A DNA stretch of 64,000 nucleotides from NCBI GenBank assembly GCA_963989385.1, contig OZ022502.1:54739454-54803453 (forward strand), written 5' to 3'. The translations under genes were made by a program, and so were the position numbers. Source of the stretch: Ctena decussata. Taxonomy: Eukaryota > Mollusca > Bivalvia > Lucinida > Lucinidae. The notes under the pieces were generated by a model. It was not told the origin of the DNA. It was given only the letters and a program-made list of their open reading frames with translations, and did no database searches. Shown here piece by piece: positions 1 to 10,719 of this stretch; the first letter of the stretch is position 1; the number at the start of each line of letters is the position of its first letter.

Positions 1-480
1 TTTTTTGCTTTTTCAGACGCAGATATTCAAAATATCTGTCGAACATGTGCATAAAAGAAGCAGAACTTTGGTCCAGGTCATTATTGCAGAATTATGTCCA
101 CTTAACTGACATACATATTTTTATGATATTTCACACTTTGTAGCTCTGTTCTTGTCTCCACACCCCCCTACAGTATTTCATGCAGAGATTTTAAACTTGC
201 AAAACACTTCGGACATAGCATTGAACATGTGCATAAAGGAAATGGAACTTTGATCCAGGTCATTCTTACAGAATTATGTCCCCTTCAATGACATACATAT
301 TTTGACCTTTTGACCATATTTCAAACTTTGTAGTACTGTTCTTGTCTCTGCAACTTCTCCCACAGTATTTGATGCAGGAATTGAAACTTGCAACACAGTT
401 CAGACATGCATTGAGCATGCGCATAAAAGAAACTGAACTTTATTTCAGGTCATTGTTGCAGAATTATCCTTGAATGAGAT
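1..480. repeat. tandem array, ~181-190 bp unit
   Basis: About 2.6 units. Landmarks recur: AACATGTGCATAAA near 43, 224 and 415 (last one diverged), and CAGAATTATGTCC near 89, 270 and 454. No coding potential. The array runs off the left edge of the window, so its true start is unknown. Confidence 0.75.
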
Positions 481-499
481 ACATAAGTTGACCATATTT

Positions 500-1560
500 C
501 TGTGCAGAAGGTGCAAGCTCATCTTTTGTCATCGCTCTAGCGACCTCATTCATCAATCGATTTTGATATTACATCACATCTATATTGGTAATGACAACAA
601 CTCGAACTAGCTTACGGTTTAAGGCCAATGTCACAGTTGCTATTTTTAGAAAAAATTGTCTTGCTTTAACGCTTTTATCTATGGACCGATTTTGATATAA
701 CTTCACACAAATGATAAGTATGACAATACCTGGGTCAAGTTGGCATTTCAGCACTGTAGGTCTAAGGTCAATGTCACAGTTGCCAATTTTAGAAAAACTT
801 TGTCATCACTCTAGCGCTTTTATTTATGGACTGATTTTGATATAACTTCACACAAATGTTAAATATGACAAGATCTGGGATAAATTGGTGTTTCAACAGT
901 GTAGGTCCAAGGTTAAGGTCACAGTTGCTACTTTTAGAAAAACTTTGTCACTGCTCTAGTCCTTTTATTTATTGACAATTTTTTATGTAACTTCACCCAA
1001 ATCTTTAGTGTGACATCTGCGACAAGTTAACAGTCCAGAATTTTAGGGTCGAGGTCAATGTCGCTGTTTTTTATAATACTTTGTCAGCCCTCTAACCCCT
1101 TTTTAATCGACCGATTTTGATATAACTTTTCACAAATATTAAGCATGGCAATCTCTGGGACAACTTTGTGTTTCAGCATTGTAGGTCCAATGCCAAGGTC
1201 ACAGATACTATTTAAGGTAAAACTGCCTCTTGTTTCTAGCGCCTTTATTTGTAAACTGATTTGGATATAACTTCACAAAAATGTTAAGTATGACAATATT
1301 TTGAGCAAGTTCGTGTTTCAGCATTGTAGATCCAAGATCAAGGTCACAGCTGCTATTTTTAGAAAGAAACTTTGTCATCCCTCTAGCACGTTTATTGACA
1401 GATTTTGATATAACTGATCTTTGGCAAATTCACGATCCATCAATTTAAAGGCAAAGTCAAGGTCACAGTTTCTATTTTTAGGTAAAACTTTGTCATCCCT
1501 CAAGCACCTTTATTTATGGACAGATTTTGATATAACTTCACACAAATATTCACAAATATG
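500..1560. repeat. tandem array, ~145 bp unit, about 8 units
   Basis: The landmark GATTTTGATATAACTTCACA recurs with variation near 559, 688, 833, 1111, 1257, 1398 and 1523. Each unit also carries a GGTCCAAGGTCAAGGTCACA-type block. It is diverged between units and is typical of the non-coding core of bivalve repeat elements. The short open frames in it have no recognisable domain. Confidence 0.75.
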
Positions 1561-1669
1561 TCTGAACACATTGCTCATCTAGTGAGGCATATGGCGAGGG
1601 CATTCATCACCTTTAGTGTTTTTATAGTTTTTTTTTTTAGATTTTTCTAGTTTCAAGATAATCAGCTTG

Positions 1670-1815
1670 ATATAACAGGTTCATATCTAGTAACAGTTGA
1701 TCGCAATTAGAGATATCAGATTCGCATCAGATTCGTTGTTATAACGGTTCACATTTTGAAATAACAGGTTCATGACGTGCTATAACAGATTCACATCATG
1801 AAGTAACAGAAATAC
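1670..1815. repeat. left block of TTATAACAAGTT-type minisatellite
   Basis: Short units such as ATAACAGGTTCATATC and ATAACAGATTCACATC resemble the larger block at 2865-3510. The two blocks appear to be one array split by the element at about 1816-2860. Confidence 0.55.
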
Positions 1816-2860
1816 TTCTTAAAACTTAGGACCAATGGCCCTTAGCACTGAGGCTATGCTGAAAAAACGTTAGTTACCGCAGCAAGAAAACCACATGCAC
1901 AACAGCAATAGAAAACAGTTTTGTAGAGGATAATATCACAAACATTTATGCATAAAGATTCAGCCTCACCCACTCACCCTAACCCCTTATAACTTCTGAG
2001 AATAAATACCAAATACCAATATCCACTTTTCCCTTTAAAAGTCAATGATAAACCTAAGTTGTCATGGCACCAGAAGCAACAACAATGAAAAACACAATTT
2101 ACGAAGAGACTAATGTCATGAACATGCATGCACAGTTTCAACTTCATCCCAGAAGAAGATATTTGATGTTTTTTGTTTGTTTGTAAAAATAGACTTTCGG
2201 CTTCGATGGCAACCAATGAAAATCAGAGATTTGGACCAAGCTCAAATGAATGATAGAGGACTACGCAACAAACATTTCTGTATTTTTTATCAGAATATCT
2301 GCAGAAACACAGAAATATATGCCAATTTCTACTTTTCCCATTATAAGTCTATGGAAACTTTAAGTTGCCATAGCAACCAAACCACATGGCAATAAAAAGA
2401 AAAAAATATGTAAAGGCTTATGTCATGAACATGTTTATAAACTATCAACTTCATCCCATTTATAGCTTCTGAGGAGAGTTTTGATTATTGTTTCGGAAAT
2501 TTACCATTTATATTGCCATGGCAACCAGCCAAATTCAGCAGTTTGGATTAAATTCTTATGAATCTTAGTAAAAAAATCTAAATAACTGCAGTGAGACAGC
2601 AAAAATTGCCAGTTTCCACTTTTCCTATTATAAGACAATGGAAACTAAGTTGCCATTGCAACCGGAGTTCTAATGCGATCGGAACATAAAACACAATTAT
2701 TCGGTCTCCCATCTATAGATGCTATATGTGCAATATGAAAATAATTGCTTCAGAGTAGAAGTCGTTTGAGAAATTCAATCTTGACGACGGACGGACGATG
2801 GATGCCTGCCCTTACTATGAGCCTACCTATGAGCCTTCGGCTCATGACCAGGTGAGCTAA
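1816..2860 (-). mobile_element. AGCTCACC-headed non-coding repeat element, minus orientation
   Basis: Read on the minus strand the element begins near 2860 with TTAGCTCACCTGGTCATGAG, followed by a hairpin (GAGCCGAAGGCTC) and a short GTCCGTCCGTCG tract. It continues with diverged units carrying TAAGTTGCCAT and TCATGAACATG motifs near 1935, 2115 and 2420. The head and microsatellite match the plus-strand family at 46935-48867. It lies between two blocks of the same minisatellite, which suggests insertion into it. The left boundary is approximate. Confidence 0.55.
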
Positions 2861-2864
2861 TAAC

Positions 2865-3510
2865 AGATTCATAACTTGATCTTTTAATCTGTTATAACAA
2901 TCTATTTCATTTCTGTTATTTTAAGCTATGAATCTGTTATAACAAGTTACGAACTTGCTATTTCAAATTTTGAATCAGATATAACATGTAATAAATCTGT
3001 TATTTCAAGGTGTGAATCTGTCATTAGAAGTTAAAATCCTGTTTTTTTTTCAAGTTGTGACGCTGTGTTATAACAAATCATGAATCTTGTTATTAAATGT
3101 TATGACTCTTTTTTATCAAGTTGTGACTATGTCTTATCAAGATATTAATCTGATATAACAAGTTCTGAATCTATTATTTCAAGATTTGTATCCGTTATAA
3201 TAACAAGTTATGAATCATTTATTTCAAGTTCTGAATCTGTAATTTCAAGATGTGGATAAGCTATAACAAGATTTGAATCTGTTATGACAAGTTGTGAATC
3301 GGTTATTTAAAGTTTCCAACCTGTTATTATAAGATATGAATCTATTAAAACAAGAAAATTACATGTAATAACAAGTTGCGAATCTGTCATTTCAAGTTAA
3401 AACTCCGTTATTTCAAAATGTGAATCTGTCATAACGAGTAATGAATCTGTTGTAACAAGTTACGAGCATGTTATTTAAAGCTGTGAGTCTGTTATAACAA
3501 GTCTGTTTTT
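2865..3510. repeat. AT-rich minisatellite, ~20-24 bp unit
   Basis: Dozens of degenerate copies alternate between GTTATAACAAGTTATGAATCT and GTTATTTCAAGTTGTGAATCT forms (each shown trimmed to the recurring core). The core TTATAACAAGTT is partly self-complementary. No gene is visible. Confidence 0.85.
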
Positions 3511-3549
3511 TGCACTTTCTGGTGTTTAGTTTTTATACAGAACTTATTA

Positions 3550-4072
3550 AATTAGTGAAAGAAAAGTAGGAAGTAGGAACTGAGAATTAGGAATTGAAAA
3601 GAAAGTAGGGAATGAAAAAAAAAAGAAAAGAGAAGAGAAGGGGAAGTGATAAATAGGAGGAATGAGAAGGAAGCGAGAAGTAGAAAGTTAGAAATATGAA
3701 GTAAAGTATAGGAAGGAAGAAGTAGGAAAAGAGAAATGAGAAGTAGAAAGTCGCAGGTGAGAATTTGGAAGTAAGAAATAGGAAATTAGAAATAGGAAAT
3801 AGGAAATGAGAAGGACGTGAGAAGTGGTGAGAATTAGAAATTGAGACGTCTCCACCAGCCTTTCGTAGAAAAAAAACGCGTGAAGACTTCCCACTTCTCA
3901 CTTCCAACTTCTTACTTCCACATTTCTACTTCTCATTTTCAACTTCCAATTTTGTCACTTCCTGCTTCCAACTTAAAACTTCCTACTTCTTACTTCCAAC
4001 CTCTCGTTTAGCCTCCAAATTCTCCTTTCTACTTCCAATTGCTCACTTCCTATTTCTCACTTCCTATTTCAG
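3550..4072. repeat. purine tract followed by inverted pyrimidine tract
   Basis: 3550-3850 is almost pure purine on the plus strand, made of GAAGTAGGAA-like units. 3893-4072 is almost pure pyrimidine, made of CTTCCTACTTC-like units. The second half is an approximate reverse complement of the first, with a ~40-base mixed spacer. Minus-strand open frames rich in F, S and L come from this composition and are not genes. Confidence 0.8.
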
Positions 4073-4215
4073 TATGTCAGGGTGTCCACGGTCAGGGAAA
4101 AAGTCAGGGAAAAATATTTTTTCAAGGTCAGGGAATTGTCAGGGAATTTTGAAATTTGTCAGGGAATTTTGGAATTTAAGCAAAAAGTCAGGGAAAAGTC
4201 AGGGAATTTTGAAAT

Positions 4216-5855
4216 AACAAGTCTATGAATGATAAAAATCAAGAATAAAGGCTAAGGCAGTTTCTTCATGTTTGGCTATTATCATAATATTGATAATCAT
4301 AATACTAATAATAATAGTAATAATAATAATAATAGAAAGGAAATAGAGTCTCTTGAGAAGATACTGAAGGAGATGTAAACTGTGAATCAAAACTGCACTG
4401 CACATTGTGTATGTGAAACATGGACTGTTGGTGTATGTGTTTGTCTTTACAGTCAGCATGTACCCCTAATTCAACAGCACCTACTCATTGTCCAAGTGTA
4501 AAATGACTGGACTGTATTGAGAAGGGGTTCTCCAAACAAAGCTCAGTTTTAGTATCTTTTATCAAGTTTGTGCATCTGGTATGGTGTGTGGTATGTGCAA
4601 GATTTTGTACCATACCACATACCCTACTTCCGTACTATACCACTTAATGCCATATGAATTGGTCATGGTGGTGGTTGTATTACCTGTGATTGAGCTATAA
4701 GTCACTCATGAAAATTGTGTTATTTTTCTCATTTTCAATACTGTTGGCTGTGGTTTCTTGTTGCTTTGTAACACTTCATCTTCTGTCATGTTTATTTAGT
4801 CTTTCACTGACTCTACTCACCAAATGTCTACAAATTATTAGTAGTCGACATTTCTAACTGATGTAATTTAGTATCATATGCATTGCTTAATATTTAAGAT
4901 ATGTTAAGCAAACTTACTGTATAACAGCTACATGTATGTTTTAATATGTGGCAACTAAAAACATTCTTATTTGTTTTGTTTGTAATAGTTAAAGGGCAGA
5001 ATTCACGAATCCTACATTTTGGCCCTGTAAATTCCCATTTTAGCAATATGTGAAATTTGTTTCGTTTTGTACGTTTTTATATTATACAATAGTTTGTCTC
5101 CACAACTACCCATGAAACATTTACCAGAATTGCCTTGGGTGTTATAGAGCTCTATCCAATCGGACCCCCTAACGCCTGAAATTTGTCATTTTTTCATATT
5201 TGCACATGTAAAAGTCAGTTGAAAAATATGAAGTCCCTCATGCGACACCTTAATATTTGGCAGGATGACCCTTAAATGAAAGAAGAATATCTCGTAAAAA
5301 TTTGAAGGTGTCGAAGTTGGGACTTCATGGTCTAATTAAAACAAAATGTAAATGTGCCTCTACGTTCTTTTCTACTAACGCTGTCGAAGTTCGTTTGGTT
5401 TTGGGGTGAATATAATCAGACAGGAACTGATTCCATCAAGACAATATAAAACGTGATCAGCAGAAAAGAAATGAATACGATATTTCATTCCAAAAGCCGA
5501 TGAAATTGCTGTTTTCAGCAAAAAGAAACCACCTCTTCCGAAAGTTACGCGACAATGACAAATAACTGTGAAAGACGCGCCAAGTTATAACGTCACGGTT
5601 TTTACGTCACAATGTAGCGTTGGGTGACGTCATTGGCAGAGAGTACCTTGCCGTGAGAGACAGCTGATTATTTAAGGTTAATTTGCCGGTAAATACGTAT
5701 ATACCGTATAAATCATATTATCGTCCCGAGGCCGTTGCAATTTACGAAAGTGAGGGAGGGGGAGGAGGGACGAAATCGTAATAAATCAGCAAAATACCTC
5801 AAATAAACAGTGGTTTGGTTAAATAGTATTCTCTAAATTTTTGGCTCCCTTCTCA
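4216..5855. other. interior of the 6.2-kb element, no gene seen
   Basis: AT-rich sequence with a short (TAA)n tract near 4300-4335. A cluster of TGACGTCA-like motifs lies at 5588-5632. No open frame has a recognisable domain. Confidence 0.5.
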
Positions 5856-5864
5856 GTATGGGTG

Positions 5865-6050
5865 GGGTTCAACTCTTAAAGGAAAGAATTTGCTCTTCTA
5901 GGAGCAATTGTTTCCTTCAAGAGTGGACCCCATATCAAAGTTCTACCTAATCCAGAGAAGCAAACAAGGTTTTCATGCAAGATACTATAACATTATTGAA
6001 GGGGGGCGTTTATTAGAACAGGGGTGTTTATTAGTATTAATACGGTATTC
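5865..6050 (+). repeat. TAGGAGCAAATTCTTTCC palindromic repeat, copy 1
   Basis: A ~66-bp dyad (about 5868-5935) reads TCTTAAAGGAAAGAATTTGC, then CTCTTCTAGGAG, then the complementary arm ending in GTGGACCCC. It is followed near 6001 by a GGGGCGTTTATTAGAACA block. The same pair of blocks recurs near 26617-26885 and, inverted, near 59617-59820. It is a dispersed non-coding element. Confidence 0.7.
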
Positions 6051-6389
6051 TAGCTTTGCTCCGCCCAAACTCAAGTCAGCGAATTCGGCGAGAAACATTG
6101 ATCTACGGGGAAAACGGCTTTCACTTCCAAATCCTCCGGACGAGCGGGAAGATGGGAGAACATACTAGACAGCTTGGCACCCATGTCTGAAATAAGCTAG
6201 AAGGATTTGCGGCTCTGTTTTACTGACCCAAATATAGCATCAGAAGTATGGGTAGGGTGTAAGGGCGTCCACTGAATATAGTAAAAGAAGCAATGTTGCG
6301 GGCGAGAAAGCAATTAAATTTGCAAAGCGAGAAAAGTGATAAAATCTCCAACCATTATTCCACTAACCATAATATGCATATTTACGGTA

Positions 6390-6605
6390 CATGTAAATGG
6401 ATAGATGGATGGATGACTTGTGAGTTTACGTCCTTTTCAACAGTATTTCAATTGTATCAAGACGATGGGATTCTGATAATGAAAGACTATGTGCAATGGA
6501 ACCCAGTTTACGTCAGGAAAGATTCTCGCCTAAAGCGGGATTCGAACCCGGTCCGCTATATCAGTAGGTCAGAGCTTAACCCACTGAGCTACCGGGGCTC
6601 CCTTT
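6390..6605 (-). mobile_element. tRNA-derived SINE, minus strand (family A)
   Basis: On the minus strand it begins GGAGCCCCGGTAGCTCAGTG, with an A-box-like TAGCTCAGTGGG and a B-box GGGTTCGAATCCC. A core with TTGAAATACTGTTGAAAAGG follows, then a short ATCC-rich tail. The acceptor ends do not pair, so it is a SINE head rather than a tRNA gene. Relatives lie at 16797-16845, 57785-57965 and 58540-58732. Confidence 0.8.
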
Positions 6606-6964
6606 TGCATTGAAAAGAAGTATGTGATGTGAGCTCCAGAATGATAAATGCAAATCGGAAATCGGTAAAAGAAATGGCGTAAATAGGGCACCTGCTAGGT
6701 TGGTCTTCTGATGCCCTTTTGCAAAAGAGATGTAACCATAACGCCCAACTCACATGGGAATTTGCAGACCAGAAGCCTGCAAAATTTCAGACTGATTCAT
6801 GACAAGCTGCAGGAGGTATATTTAAGTACCGTCTGTTAAAAGGGGTGGGGGATAGGGAACTACGGAAAGGTGAATACTGTGTCCATCGCTGTTCTTTGTA
6901 AAAGCAGCGGACGAAAAATGAAAAGTTATCAATAAAAAAAAACCAAAAAGAGAATGTTATATCA

Positions 6965-7373
6965 CACGCTGGTCTGGCATTCAACACAGCCAACGAAGGC
7001 AACGTACTATAAAACTCGATTGTTTTCGCATACTTCTTACATTGATTTTAAACTATCATTCTTACGGACCCGGCAGTTTGTTAGACCTCTTAGTCAGACC
7101 AGATTTTCGAAAAAAATTCCGTCTAGTATAAATGCAGTGCTTGAATAAGTTTTTTCACCAATTCGTTGTCTGGTCGTTGTAGCCCAAAAATTGTTTCCAA
7201 GTATTTCTTGAATATGCATATCAATACAGGTAAACTTTTGATTCCTGTTTCAAGAGTAGGGGGTCGGATGGTCCGTGAGACTATACTTCTGAAACAAACT
7301 TATACTGATGAGCAGAAAATGCAGGTTCCGTAACGTTGACTTCGTTGGCTGTGTTGAATGCCAGACCAGCGTG
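6965..7373. mobile_element. 409-bp TIR element, CAC...GTG ends, TATCA target duplication
   Basis: The ends are CACGCTGGTCTGGC... and ...GCCAGACCAGCGTG, an inverted repeat of about 34 bp with no mismatch seen. TATCA lies outside both ends (6960-6964 and 7374-7378). No coding region is seen. CAC termini with a 5-bp duplication are features of Transib/RAG-type elements, although the duplication is AT-rich. It is non-autonomous. Confidence 0.75.
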
Positions 7374-7479
7374 TATCATTAATTAGCTGAAAAGAAGTTG
7401 TTGTTTTTGTATACACGCATAAACAGTGATGATCCACCTCCCCCTCCCCTTACACGCCTCTCGTCCCGAAAAACAGCTC

Positions 7480-7670
7480 CCACCCCCAACAAGTAGCCCA
7501 GTAGGTTAAGCGCCTGGCCTGATGATTTAGCGATGACAGATACGAGGTCCGCTGAATGCGGAAATCTTTTCAGCTGAGCCGCAAACGGGTTTGTATTGCA
7601 CACAGTCGTTCATTATCACCCGCCCAGCGTCCTGATATGACTGAAATACGGCTAAGAAGAATTTAAAATC
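7480..7670 (+). mobile_element. degenerate tRNA-SINE-like fragment
   Basis: An A-box-like TAGCCCAGTAGG near 7494 and a TATGACTGAAATACGGC core near 7634 resemble family A SINEs. The B-box is eroded. This is weak support. Confidence 0.35.
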
Positions 7671-7691
7671 GCAATCATCTATCATTCCATA

Positions 7692-7692
<1 letters not shown>

Positions 7693-7722
<30 letters not shown>
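7693..7722. repeat. poly-C run of 30
   Basis: An uninterrupted C homopolymer; the true length may be uncertain in the assembly. Nothing recognisable lies in the 7740-8815 stretch that follows, apart from a copy of the CAGTCTGATCTGGGTCTGCA repeat motif near 8058. Confidence 0.9.
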
Positions 7723-7723
<1 letters not shown>

Positions 7724-8820
7724 CTCACCAAACACACCAACCCGACTTCAGCTATGAATTGCAAGAGTTTATCAATTTCCGATTTACGAGCTATATGACA
7801 AGGCTACACTGACTATTTTTTTTTCCGCTTCCATACCCTAGTTTGATGATGCAAGCAAACCAAATACGTCTATTGTTATCATTAGTTTTACTAGTGATCA
7901 AGACAGGGACCGTAAATCCGTAAACTTTTAAAATCTAAACACTGAGGAAACCTACAATTATTACTGTAACTGTCCTAAAATTGAAGATTTTTTTTTCATT
8001 GTAGTAATGTACCTCATAGATGTAGATGGAATAGCGCACAAAGTAGACCCCCAGGAGCAGTCTGATCTGGGTCTGCATGTCAAAGATCAATGTCATAAAC
8101 TTGTGGAATGCGATACCGTACCAATATTTTTATCACTTGCCGCTTCAATTTGGCCACAGAATGCATGAACGAAAGGATAGTTTAGCTGCATGTCGAGCTG
8201 TGCTTGAAACGTGCATCAATTAAAGAATGGTTTTATATACATGTACATTTCTTTCAGACAAATAAATATCTAAATATAAGACCTATAAAAGTTCAATCAT
8301 GAAAAGTGTGCATATGCTTTTATTCAAATTCCATTATTGCCATTCCGCGATGACTGTTTTCAAATATTTATTTAACGAAGCTCCCGATGACATTCCACTT
8401 TGTTCTTCAAATCGTCTGGTGTCGGTTGGTACATTGTACATGTATACATCGAGCCGTCATCCAGAGAGATGGAGAAAGAAAAGACATGCTAGGGGAGAAT
8501 AGAATGTCCGAAAAATCCCCACCCGCACCTACTAGATGCACAGTAGGCCTTGTCCCACTGTTTACCTTAGTCGGACTCCTTCTCACTGAAAACTACCCGG
8601 CACCATCGTCCGTCCACAAGCACTTAGGTATGTGCCGAGTTTTGACGGATAACGACATAGGAAAGAATATCTGTTTATTATTAGTATTATTATTATTTCT
8701 TCTCAGAACATCAGAATTCCAAAGCAAACAAAACTAATCTGATAAAAATATTAACAAATTTTCAAATAAATTGTCATGAATGACGTACAGCAGTTTTGCT
8801 CAGAATTAGTTTGCGCTTCG

Positions 8821-8884
8821 CATTTTGTCCGCAAAATAAAACGTACGTACATGTAACAAAATTTTAATTTGCGGACAAAATTCT
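8821..8884. repeat. short inverted repeat around ATTTTGTCCGCAAAAT
   Basis: CATTTTGTCCGCAAAAT is followed ~30 bases later by AATTTGCGGACAAAATTC, forming a hairpin of about 16 bp. Its function is unknown. Confidence 0.6.
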
Positions 8885-9061
8885 AAACAAAAGCTTACAC
8901 CGGACTCAGAAATAATAATGCCTTATCAAATATGATAATATAGCAAATATTGAAATCCACAGACTTTCCAAGCTCTTCAACCGTCAGTATTACATTGTAC
9001 ATGTAAAACCTTCACGCAGGACAAACGCGGGTGGCGGGGTAGGGTGGGAGTTTGTGTGTGT

Positions 9062-9088
9062 GTGTGAGTGGGGGGGGGGGGGGGGGGT
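9062..9088. repeat. GT tract followed by G homopolymer
   Basis: A TGTGTG tract leads into a run of about 18 G. The following 9225-9295 stretch has several ACGTCA/TGACGTCA motifs, noted in the findings. No gene is seen in 8885-9510. Confidence 0.8.
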
Positions 9089-9517
9089 TGAGGTTAATTA
9101 TAAAGATATACATATTAATACGAGCTCCCATAGAAGAAAAAGCAACATCTAATCGACCTCGTTAAAGAGTGGCAACACAGAGCAAACGGAAAAGCGCTAC
9201 ACAGCAAACTTATAAGTTGAATAACGTCGTTAACGTCATAAAATCATTAATTACGTCGCGTGGGGTAGGGTATTTTAATGACGTCACAATTGTGTAAATA
9301 ACACGCGAGACTTAAAAAAGTCCATTTTCAATCGCAGGAAACATATAAATATGATATAGTAAAATTTCATCAATTTCTGACATAGGGCCGATTTTGACCC
9401 TTCGTGAACCTTGTCCTTTCATTCTATCTTTTATATGATTGACCAGTTATATAAAAGATTGACCAGTTATTCTATGATTTGTAGCTCAGTTAACTCTATG
9501 GATAAGGACATTGTGGA

Positions 9518-9776
9518 TTAGTATGCCAAAATGGACAAAATACAAGCTAACCTACTAAGATTTATATCTCTTGATTCTCTTCATAAGTATGCACTTCAAA
9601 ATGAAATTGATATAATTCTTTTTAGGCACTTCAAAATTTAATGATATAAAAAAGACTTGTATCATTAAATTCTGATGTGCTTAAAAAGACTTATATCAAT
9701 TTCATTTTGAAGTGCATACTTATGAAGAGATATAAATCTTATTTGGTTAGCTTGTATTTTTGTTCATTTTGGCATG
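9518..9776. repeat. ~260-bp palindrome with ~115-bp arms
   Basis: The left arm runs from ATGCCAAAATGGACAAAATA to ATTTAATGATA. The right arm is its reverse complement, ending TTTTGTTCATTTTGGCATGC. The loop is about 20 bases. Frames on both strands across it are by-products of the symmetry. It behaves like a foldback MITE. Confidence 0.85.
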
Positions 9777-10220
9777 CATCTAATTTCAAGCACCAGCTCC
9801 AACAGTATAGATTTCATTTTGCAAATACATGTACATGTATGTATGTAGAAAAAGAAAAATTGAAAACAAAATCAAAGAAAAACAATTAAAAAAAACAAAA
9901 TTAAAAATACAAAGAGTAATACAATGAAAATCGGTAGTAAAAAGGGTGGAAAGGGATGACTGTAGGGGAGGAGGAGGCCAACAGATTTCCCTGTATTATG
10001 ACATGCATTTAATTTCAAGCACTCATCCAACAGTATAAGTAACTTTTGAAAATATGTACATGTATGTATGTAGAAAAAGAAAAAGAGAAAATAAATTCAA
10101 AGGAAAACGAACATTTAAAAAAAAAAAATACATGTATAAAGAGTAATACAATTACAGTTGGTTAAGTAAAAGGTAAGGGTTGGCTATAGGGAAGGAGGAG
10201 GCCAATAGATGTCAGAACTT
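9777..10220. repeat. two tandem ~225-bp units
   Basis: Both units contain TAATTTCAAGCAC, CCAACAGTATA, ACATGTATGTATGTAGAAAA, an A-rich tract, AAAGAGTAATACAAT and GGAGGAGGCCAA in the same order. Unit 1 starts near 9777 and unit 2 near 10005. Confidence 0.8.
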
Positions 10221-10549
10221 TATGTGCAAAATACAAAAACAGTAGTCAGGGAAATTTGATTTTAGTCAGGGAAAAGTCAGGGAAATTTGTTTTACTCAAA
10301 TTGTGGAAACCCTGTATGTGTACTGTATTAAAACTAAGAACAAGGAGATGCAGTAGGAAGTGAAAATTGGGAAGGAGGAAGGAGAAGTCACTATCGGTCC
10401 CTCATAGTATTAGATTCGTTTAGCTGTTTTTTTAGTGTATTATGGAATTGTCTTTGTTAAAATACATGGGCATTCTTATATATTCTTCCGCCATTTTTAC
10501 AAAGAGAATGAACTTTTGTGATTTTCTGTTAGCTTTTCTAGACATGGGG

Positions 10550-10645
10550 CCTTTTGAAATAGGCTCTTCTATTTAAAGGAAAGACTTCGCTTCTCAAGGA
10601 ACAAATTCTTTTCTTTAGAACTTGGCTCCTATTCAGTAGAGGAAT
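10550..10645 (+). repeat. palindromic GGAAAGA...TCTTTC repeat, degenerate copy
   Basis: TTTAAAGGAAAGACTTCGCT, then CTCAAGGAACAAATTCTTTT, is an eroded version of the palindromic family at 5865, 26617, 58190 and 59750. Confidence 0.5.
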
Positions 10646-10719
10646 AAATTTATAAAATGACATAGTTGCTTCCCCTGAAAGTAAAACCTGAAAGCGTACC
10701 CATTCTTAATTACTTGCAG

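Larger units (their letters stand above)
4078..10314. mobile_element. 6.2-kb hAT-like element with TATGT target duplication
   Basis: The left end reads CAGGGTGTCCAC and the right end GTGGAAACCCTG, a 12-bp imperfect inverted repeat. TATGT sits directly outside both ends (4073-4077 and 10315-10319). Both termini carry clusters of a GTCAGGGAA motif on the same strand (4090-4215 and 10245-10285). CAGGG termini with a 5-bp duplication fit hAT-type elements (the hAT5 group is reported to have 5-bp duplications), but no hAT transposase or DDE domain is visible. The interior holds a SINE (6390-6605), a TIR element (6965-7373) and hairpins. Two unrelated MITEs with similar ends is the alternative. Confidence 0.55.

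Noticed and set aside
3587..3907. Phe/Ser/Leu-rich open frames on the minus strand
   Set aside because: They arise from the purine tract composition, with no domain and no codon structure.
6530..6600. tRNA gene on the minus strand (A and B boxes present)
   Set aside because: The acceptor stem does not pair, and a SINE core and tail follow. The same is true of the heads at 18186, 22968, 54826, 57785 and 58540.
8299..8737. Overlapping plus-strand frames as upstream exons of the TIR gene
   Set aside because: No convincing splice sites, no matching phase and no domain.
9062..9088. Telomere-like G-rich repeat
   Set aside because: It is a GT tract plus poly-G, with no TTAGGG units. No telomeric array was seen in the window.
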